From Sulfurimicrobium sp. (lineage in GTDB: Bacteria > Pseudomonadota > Gammaproteobacteria > Burkholderiales > Sulfuricellaceae): DNA of 64,000 nt. The notes under the pieces were generated by a model. It saw only the letters and a program-made list of their open reading frames with translations. It searched no databases and was not told the origin of the DNA. Location: the NCBI GenBank assembly GCA_030652035.1, contig JAUSBJ010000045.1, positions 1 to 64,000 of the forward strand, written 5' to 3'. Of this stretch, positions 59,083-64,000 are shown piece by piece (within the stretch, counting starts at the first letter, position 1; every line of letters begins with the position of its first letter). The translations under genes were made by a program, and so were the position numbers.

Positions 59083-59550
59083 TTACTTGTCACCAGCCGC
59101 AGCCTGGCGCCGGCTTATGACATCCTTTAGCCAAGCCGAGAAACGCTGGTCACCACCGCCGTACGGAGCATTGGCCTCAGGCAGATTGGCGATTCTAGGC
59201 ATATTGTGCAGCGCGGTAACCTGGCCCGGCGCCACACCCACCACCAGCCAGGTTTCCCCAACCTCCACCACCACAACTCGTTCTTTTGGCCCTACGGCTA
59301 TTCCGCCAATCAGCCGGATGGCGCCTCCGGCAGAAACCTGCCCTGGCGCAAAACGCTTCAGCAGCCAGGCAGCAGCAGCCACCGTGGACAAGACAACGAC
59401 CAGACCAAACAGCACTTGCAGTACGCCGCCGAAAGAGACGGCTGAAGATGGCAAAGTTGGGGTTGGCGGCGGCGCGGCAAAAACGAAAGTTGCTGTTATA
59501 AAAGAAAGAACGCCCAATGAGGCGACAACGGGAAGCCGGGGGAAATTCAT
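59083..59550 (-). CDS. fliO: Flagellar protein FliO
   Basis: A 155-residue FliO: an N-terminal hydrophobic stretch, one main membrane span (VLQVLFGLVVVLSTVAAAAWLL), and the KERVVVVEVGETWLVVGVAPGQVTALH domain. FliO helps FliP assemble. It lies between fliN (ATGA overlap) and fliP. Confidence 0.88.
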   Translation of the reverse strand: MNFPRLPVVASLGVLSFITATFVFAAPPPTPTLPSSAVSFGGVLQVLFGLVVVLSTVAAAAWLLKRFAPGQVSAGGAIRLIGGIAVGPKERVVVVEVGETWLVVGVAPGQVTALHNMPRIANLPEANAPYGGGDQRFSAWLKDVISRRQAAAGDK

Positions 59551-60017
59551 CGGTTGAGTTTACGAATTCGCTCAGCGGGGGAAATGATATCGGTCAGACG
59601 AATGCCGAATTTGTCGTTTACCACCACCACCTCACCCTGAGCGATTAAACAACCGTTGACCAGTACATTCATCGGCTCACCGGCCAGACCATCCAACTCC
59701 ACCACCGAGCCCTGTGCAAGCTGGAGCAGACTGCGAATAGCAATTTTGGTGCGCCCCAGCTCAACTGTCAGATTGACCGGGATATCCAGAATCATATCCA
59801 GATTATTAGCCATAGCCCCCTGGCCGGCAGAAGCGGTAAATTGTTCGAAAACAGGGGCCTGCGGTTGGGATGCCGGAGCTATGGAAGCGGCCTCACCCCC
59901 TTGCTCAGCCATTGCCGCCGCCCAGTCATCTTCGGCAGAAGCGGCGACAGACTCACTCTGCTCGGACATGGCCGCAGCCCAGTCATCTACACCAACTTGG
60001 CCTTCTTCCTCAGCCAT
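59547..60017 (-). CDS. fliN: Flagellar motor switch protein FliN
   Basis: A 156-residue C-ring protein. The C-terminal SpoA domain (about 75-155, NLDMILDIPVNLTVELGRTKI, VLVNGCLIAQGEVVVVNDKFGIRLTDI) is typical. The N-terminal 70 residues are unusual: a DDWAAAMSEQ motif repeats as DDWAAAMAEQ about 18 residues later. It overlaps fliM and fliO. Confidence 0.95.
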   Translation of the reverse strand: MAEEEGQVGVDDWAAAMSEQSESVAASAEDDWAAAMAEQGGEAASIAPASQPQAPVFEQFTASAGQGAMANNLDMILDIPVNLTVELGRTKIAIRSLLQLAQGSVVELDGLAGEPMNVLVNGCLIAQGEVVVVNDKFGIRLTDIISPAERIRKLNR

Positions 60018-61011
60018 TGCTTCTCTCCGATGAAGATTCGGGTTCTGGCATGGACAATATCTTATTAACCTTCAGCGCGTACTGACCGTTCAGAACGCCA
60101 TATTTGCATTCCAGCACCGGTACGCCATCCACTTCCGCAACGATGGCTTCAGGAATATCAAGGGAAATCACATCACCTACCTGCATATTCAGTATCTGCC
60201 CCAAATTCACGGGCGCTTCACCCAGGTTAGCGACCAGATTGACTTCAGCTATCTGGATCTGTTTGGTCAACAGGCGGGTCCAGCGCTCATCAACATCCAT
60301 GCGTTCACCCTGCATGCTGCTGTACAAGACATCCCGAATCGGCTCGATCATAGCATAGGGTATACAGACGTGAAAGTCGCCGCCGCCTGACCCCAATTCG
60401 ATATTGAAGGTTGTCACGACCACGACTTCACTGGGGGTGGCAATGTTCGCAAACTGAGTGTTCATTTCCGAACGGATATACTCGAACTCCACCGGATGAA
60501 CCGGATCCCAGCACTTCTTCATTTCCTCGAACACCACGTTAAGCATGTTCTGAATGATGCGCTGTTCGGTAGGCGTAAAGTCCCGCCCTTCGACACGCAT
60601 GTGAAAGCGCCCGTCACCGCCAAACAAATTATCCACCACCAGAAATACCAGATTGGGGTCAAATATAAATAGCGCGGTGCCGCGCAGGGGTTTCATGTGA
60701 ACCAGATTGAGATTGGTCGGCACAACCAGATTGCGAATAAATTCGCTGTACTTCACGACACGCACCGGCCCGACGGAGATTTCCGCAGTACGCCGGATAA
60801 AGTTGAACAAGCCGATACGCAACAAACGTGCAAAACGCTCATTGATCATCTCGAGCCCGGGCATACGCCCGCGCACGATACGCTCCTGCTTGCCAATGTT
60901 GTAGGGTTTTACACCAGAGGTATCTTCAGCTACGAACTCTTCCTCAACGTCGCCCGTCACCCCCTTGAGAAGGGCGTCGACTTCATCTTGCGAAAGTATA
61001 TCGTCAGCCAT
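60010..61011 (-). CDS. fliM: Flagellar motor switch protein FliM
   Basis: A 333-residue C-ring protein. It has the CheY-binding N-terminus (MADDILSQDEVDALL), a middle domain (about 45-230, with RFARLLRIGLFNFIRRTAEIS) and a C-terminal SpoA domain. It controls motor direction. It overlaps fliN by 8 nt. Confidence 0.96.
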   Translation of the reverse strand: MADDILSQDEVDALLKGVTGDVEEEFVAEDTSGVKPYNIGKQERIVRGRMPGLEMINERFARLLRIGLFNFIRRTAEISVGPVRVVKYSEFIRNLVVPTNLNLVHMKPLRGTALFIFDPNLVFLVVDNLFGGDGRFHMRVEGRDFTPTEQRIIQNMLNVVFEEMKKCWDPVHPVEFEYIRSEMNTQFANIATPSEVVVVTTFNIELGSGGGDFHVCIPYAMIEPIRDVLYSSMQGERMDVDERWTRLLTKQIQIAEVNLVANLGEAPVNLGQILNMQVGDVISLDIPEAIVAEVDGVPVLECKYGVLNGQYALKVNKILSMPEPESSSERSNG

Positions 61012-61044
61012 TTTTTCGATTTCCCGACGTCACTGTCCGTCCAC

Positions 61045-61557
61045 TTACTGAATCACGAAAGACGTAAAAAACACCCCGGACACACCTTCATCCTCTTTAA
61101 CGTGCAATGCCTTATTGATCTGCGCCTTGATTTCTCCGCTCAGTTTCAGTTTTCCTTCGGTCGTTGCCAAGGCATGGGCAGTCTTGCTCGACAGCAGTAA
61201 AAGAATCGCATTGCGAATCTCAGGCATACGCGCCTTGATCATGTCCGTCGTCTTGGCTTCCGCCACTTTAAGCTCGATATCGGTTTGCAACATGTGATCC
61301 TCACCTTCTGCCACCAGATTGACCGTAAAAGTCTCCAACTTCACAAATACGGGTGGCTTCGCAGGGTCAGTTTTGTGCTTTGCCTCTTCCTGGCCGCCAT
61401 GGGCATCTTTTTTGGCATGCATGAAATACCACGCAGCCCCACCGCCTCCGGCCAGCAACACCACTGCCGCGACGATGATAATCAGCAGTTTTCCCTTGCC
61501 CTTCTTGGGCGTCCCTTCCGCCGCATCAGCAGCCGGTTTCTCCTTGTCTTTGGCCAT
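61045..61557 (-). CDS. fliL: Flagellar basal body protein FliL
   Basis: A 170-residue protein with a lysine-rich N-terminus, one membrane span (LLIIIVAAVVLLAGGGGAAWYF) and a periplasmic domain. FliL modulates the stator and motor torque. The ATG at 61557 has a GAGGGAG ribosome site. An upstream ATG at 61602 lies only ~11 nt after the predicted transcript start and has no good site. Confidence 0.93.
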   Translation of the reverse strand: MAKDKEKPAADAAEGTPKKGKGKLLIIIVAAVVLLAGGGGAAWYFMHAKKDAHGGQEEAKHKTDPAKPPVFVKLETFTVNLVAEGEDHMLQTDIELKVAEAKTTDMIKARMPEIRNAILLLLSSKTAHALATTEGKLKLSGEIKAQINKALHVKEDEGVSGVFFTSFVIQ

Positions 61558-61602
61558 CGCTCCCTCACTTTCGTTTTTGCCGATCTCAATCAGAGCCGAC
61601 AT

Positions 61603-61957
61603 TTCTCGCTTTGGAGAAACTTATAAACTTAAATGATATAAAAAACAAGTAGTTTTGGTTGATAATTTATGTGCTTTAACAACAACCAAGACATGTACTG
61701 ACCAGCCATGACCGATCAATACGCATCCAACCATTGACGAGGGGAACAGCAGACACTACAAACACAAAGGATTAACTCTTAATAATCATTAACATGGGGA
61801 AATACCATCAAAACCCATACTTGATTACAAAGAAAAATCGCGACCTCTGTGGACACCGGTTCCGAACATTCCAGCGCACAAGTGTTGCAATAAAACAACA
61901 CAGAAGAGGGGGAGACATGAAAAAACCAACCCGGGAAGGCCAGCAAGTTCCAATTTT
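61603..61957. other. Intergenic region between fliL and fliK
   Basis: About 355 nt of AT-rich sequence with no recognised gene. It holds the fliL promoter at 61620-61648. A plus-strand open frame with a strong ribosome site begins at 61918 and runs antisense into fliK; it is listed as doubtful. I find no sigma28-type motif. Confidence 0.5.
61620..61648 (-). promoter_or_regulatory. Sigma70-type promoter of fliLMNOPQR
   Basis: Minus strand: -35 TTGTTT (61643-61648), a 17-nt spacer, then -10 TATAAG (61620-61625). The predicted start is near 61613, about 56 nt before the chosen fliL ATG. Confidence 0.55.
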
Positions 61958-63250
61958 TCAGGCAAATAGATCAACCATTCCGCTACCTGCACGCAGCGAA
62001 ACGCCCCCTCCCGCAATGAGCGATGAGTGCATGTTGCCGATGCCTGAAAAATCCGATGACCGCGAAGAACCCGACGATCCTTCACGCCCCGAAGATTGCT
62101 GCTGAGGCAAGGAATCCGAACTGACCGTGGCACTTCCCAAGCTCAACCCGCTATCAGCAAGCATTTCGCGCAGACGAGGCATGGCAGCCTCGATAGCTTC
62201 GCGCACAGCGGGTTGATGTGAAACAAAAATGGCGGTTATCTGGTCGTTATTAACGGAAAGCCGCACCTCCATCGGCCCCAGATGAGCAGGATTCAGGCGC
62301 AGCTCAGCCACTTGTGTTTGCTGCCCAGCCATCCAAACCACTCTCTGGCCCAAGGCATCGCCCCAGCCTGAAGCACCCACAGGCGCATGAAGCGTTGCAG
62401 CTGGAGGCAGGATGTTTTTTGCTTCAACCACGGATGAAGGGTGTGTCGCCATCATGACGGGGAGGGCATTAACCGGATTTTCCGGAATACGCTGAGACTC
62501 CACTGGCAGCACCGGCAAAATCAACCCTTCCCCATTCTTTTCAAGCCGATTCTGCGGCAACATCTTGCCGTCTGCGGCAATTTCTGCCCTCCGGTCAGAA
62601 CCCAAGTAAATCGCTCTGACCTTCGAAGGCTTCAGGTCTAGCTGAGCCAAAACATCAGGATCACTCTCGACCCCTACCAGAGCCTCACCTGAAATCGTAG
62701 CATTCTGAACAGGAAGCTTAGCTTGCTGCGTCACTGCCAGTGGAGCCAGCACACCCCCACCCACAAGTGGATTCAGACCATCATTCAGCGCCGATTCACG
62801 CGCATCTTCTGCACGCGCTATTTGTCGTTCATCCGCATGCGAAAAATGACCGCCATTGAGAGACAGTTCACGAGTATCTTCGGCTTGCGTTATTTGCTGA
62901 CCTTCGACCTGCTGAATCAGACCGCCACTGAGAACCAGTTCACGAGCATCTTCGGCTTGCGTTATTCGCCGCTTCCCTGCCGGCGACATCAGACTGTCAC
63001 CAACCGCCAATCCGGCATCAGACAATAGCTCGACATCCTGTCGCGCTACTGCATTAGCTACAACATCTGTCACGGTTTCAGCATCGAGGGCACCCTCTTT
63101 ATCAACGCCCTGCCCAGCCTTGACCTGGGCCTTGAATAAGGCGGAAAAACTCAAGCCGCCCGCAGCATCTCCGTCACTTCCCGCTTCCGTGGACTGAGCC
63201 GCACCGCCGGAACTCTTTGGCATTACCGCCGTAACTGACATTGCTTGCAT
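61958..63250 (-). CDS. fliK: Flagellar hook-length control protein FliK
   Basis: A 430-residue FliK: a long, poorly conserved N-terminal ruler and a C-terminal Flg_hook domain with the signature AELRLNPAHLGPMEVRLSV (about 325-345). A 24-residue element is repeated three times near residues 90-165. FliK switches the export apparatus from hook to filament substrates. The ATG at 63250 has GAGG 7 nt upstream. Confidence 0.92.
   Translation of the reverse strand: MQAMSVTAVMPKSSGGAAQSTEAGSDGDAAGGLSFSALFKAQVKAGQGVDKEGALDAETVTDVVANAVARQDVELLSDAGLAVGDSLMSPAGKRRITQAEDARELVLSGGLIQQVEGQQITQAEDTRELSLNGGHFSHADERQIARAEDARESALNDGLNPLVGGGVLAPLAVTQQAKLPVQNATISGEALVGVESDPDVLAQLDLKPSKVRAIYLGSDRRAEIAADGKMLPQNRLEKNGEGLILPVLPVESQRIPENPVNALPVMMATHPSSVVEAKNILPPAATLHAPVGASGWGDALGQRVVWMAGQQTQVAELRLNPAHLGPMEVRLSVNNDQITAIFVSHQPAVREAIEAAMPRLREMLADSGLSLGSATVSSDSLPQQQSSGREGSSGSSRSSDFSGIGNMHSSLIAGGGVSLRAGSGMVDLFA
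62795..63010 (-). repeat. Three 72-nt tandem repeats within fliK
   Basis: A TTCACG(A/C)G(C/T)ATCTTC block recurs with an exact 72-nt period (first bases at 62795, 62867 and 62939). In protein this is RAEDAREsaLN / QAEDTRELSLN / QAEDARELVLS, each followed by GGxxxxxxERQI-type sequence. Twenty-four residues per unit; unit boundaries are approximate. Confidence 0.75.
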
Positions 63251-63308
63251 ATTTCAACCTCATTCAGCCCATTATCTGAACAAGCATCAAGCAATATACA
63301 TGCCTATC

Positions 63309-63755
63309 TCACTCCTTGCCTGTCCTGTCACGCTGCTTACTGGAAAACTCATCCTGTTCTTTCTGTTCAATCTGATTTTCGCGTTTCTCTTCGGCATGCC
63401 GATGGCGCTGTGATAAAACATCAAATGCCTTGAGCTTTCCGCGTTGCCGCAACCACTCCTGCTGCCCGTCATTCCATCTTGCCTGGCAACGCGCCACTTC
63501 ATCCTGTTGCAGCTTGATGGCCGTGTCCAGCTTGACCAGAAAAAGTTGAAAATCCCGTAGCGCCATGGCCGATGTGCCACCACTCCCGGAATCGCGCAGG
63601 CGTTCCCGGTAAGTCTCCCGATATGCCAGCAACTGCTTGAGTTTTTCCTCGGCACCATTCCAACGCACCCTTAAAGCCTGGAGGTTTTTTGCCGCTTGAT
63701 CCATATTGTTCCGTGAAATATCAAGCAGTGGTTGCAGCGGGAATTTTCGTGCCAT
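63309..63755 (-). CDS. fliJ: Flagellar export chaperone FliJ
   Basis: A 148-residue protein, mostly charged and helical, forming a long antiparallel coiled coil (KFPLQPLLDISRNNMDQAAKNL...). It is the central stalk of the FliI ATPase ring. It lies between fliI and fliK, in the conserved order fliI-fliJ-fliK. Confidence 0.9.
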   Translation of the reverse strand: MARKFPLQPLLDISRNNMDQAAKNLQALRVRWNGAEEKLKQLLAYRETYRERLRDSGSGGTSAMALRDFQLFLVKLDTAIKLQQDEVARCQARWNDGQQEWLRQRGKLKAFDVLSQRHRHAEEKRENQIEQKEQDEFSSKQRDRTGKE

Positions 63756-63769
63756 AAGGTTTCAACCGC

Positions 63770-64000
63770 TTACTGGCTGAACAACGCAGCCAATTGAGCC
63801 ACGCTCTCGTGCTCATTGACTTGTTGCCGCATGCTTTGCTGCAAAAAAGCCTCAAGGCGCGGGTACATCATGATCGCCTCGTCCAATTGAGGATCGCCGC
63901 CCTTGACATAGGCGCCAACGCTGATGAGATCCCGGCTGCGGTGATAACGTGAATACAAAAGCTTGAAGCGCCTCACCCACTCCAAGTGCTGGGGACTGAT
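63770..64000 (-). CDS. fliI: Flagellum-specific ATP synthase FliI, C-terminal part
   Basis: Only the last 76 or so codons are in the window; the gene continues past 64000. The sequence RFKLLYSRYHRSRDLISVGAY...GGDPQLDEAIMMYPRLEAFLQQ is the typical FliI C-terminal domain. The catalytic Walker motifs lie outside. It supplies energy to flagellar type III export. It sits 14 nt upstream of fliJ. Confidence 0.93.
   Translation of the reverse strand: MSPQHLEWVRRFKLLYSRYHRSRDLISVGAYVKGGDPQLDEAIMMYPRLEAFLQQSMRQQVNEHESVAQLAALFSQ

Overview
The window looks like a chromosomal segment of a flagellated, Gram-negative betaproteobacterium. It carries the long envelope/translation cluster rpsB-tsf-pyrH-frr-uppS-cdsA-dxr-rseP-bamA-ompH-lpxD-fabZ-lpxA-lpxB-rnhB, the pabC-mltG-tmk-holB-pilZ-tatD run and a fliIJK/fliLMNOPQR flagellar block. 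A Nitrosomonadales-like relative (Sulfuricella/Gallionella type) is my guess from gene order and protein flavour; I could not test it. I saw no rRNA, tRNA, CRISPR array, insertion sequence or phage genes.

Layout. (1) 28-11403, all on the minus strand: a compact, mostly translationally coupled Tad/Flp-type (type IVb) pilus operon. Read 5' to 3' it encodes a pilin with its own strong promoter and two RNA hairpins, a TadG-like protein, a secreted cysteine-rich protein, a TadE-like pseudopilin, a secreted 220-residue protein, a second small pilin-like protein, CpaB/RcpC, the secretin RcpA/CpaC, a TadA ATPase with an N-terminal FHA domain, TadB, TadC, a CsgG-like protein and a DUF192 protein. TadZ, TadV and TadD are not visible. 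(2) 11573-13115: an apolipoprotein N-acyltransferase gene broken by a one-base frameshift. (3) 13563-18731: pnp, rpsO, a SPOUT rRNA/tRNA methyltransferase, a GYF-like/pentapeptide-repeat membrane protein and, divergently, a SenB-like selenosugar glycosyltransferase. (4) 18767-25598: a c-di-GMP and motility neighbourhood (an EAL protein with a dead GGDEF, a degenerate HD-GYP protein, an HDOD-GAF protein, a membrane methyltransferase, motB, motA).

(5) 25682-40307: a CopD-like membrane protein, then rnhB and the lipid A, outer-membrane assembly, isoprenoid, phospholipid and translation genes up to rpsB. A promoter and structured leader precede rpsB. (6) 40487-46572: an ankyrin protein, an MBL-fold hydrolase, tatD, pilZ, holB, tmk (which apparently starts at AUU), mltG and pabC. 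(7) 46725-57196: mutS, slyD, bcp, a RoxA-type ribosomal oxygenase, an unknown protein, a tiny Ala/Pro-rich lipoprotein, an MBL hydrolase, bamC, dapA and a cobalamin-dependent ribonucleotide reductase. (8) 57228-64000: the flagellar genes fliR,Q,P,O,N,M,L and then fliK, fliJ and the 3' end of fliI.

The strongest candidate for something under-described is the non-canonical Tad locus with its FHA-TadA fusion and CsgG-like/DUF192 tail. Other points of interest are the AUU-initiated tmk, a dispersed family of inverted 7-nt tandem repeats at gene ends (one copy extends the Dxr reading frame), internal repeats in FliK and FliN, and an orphan senB.
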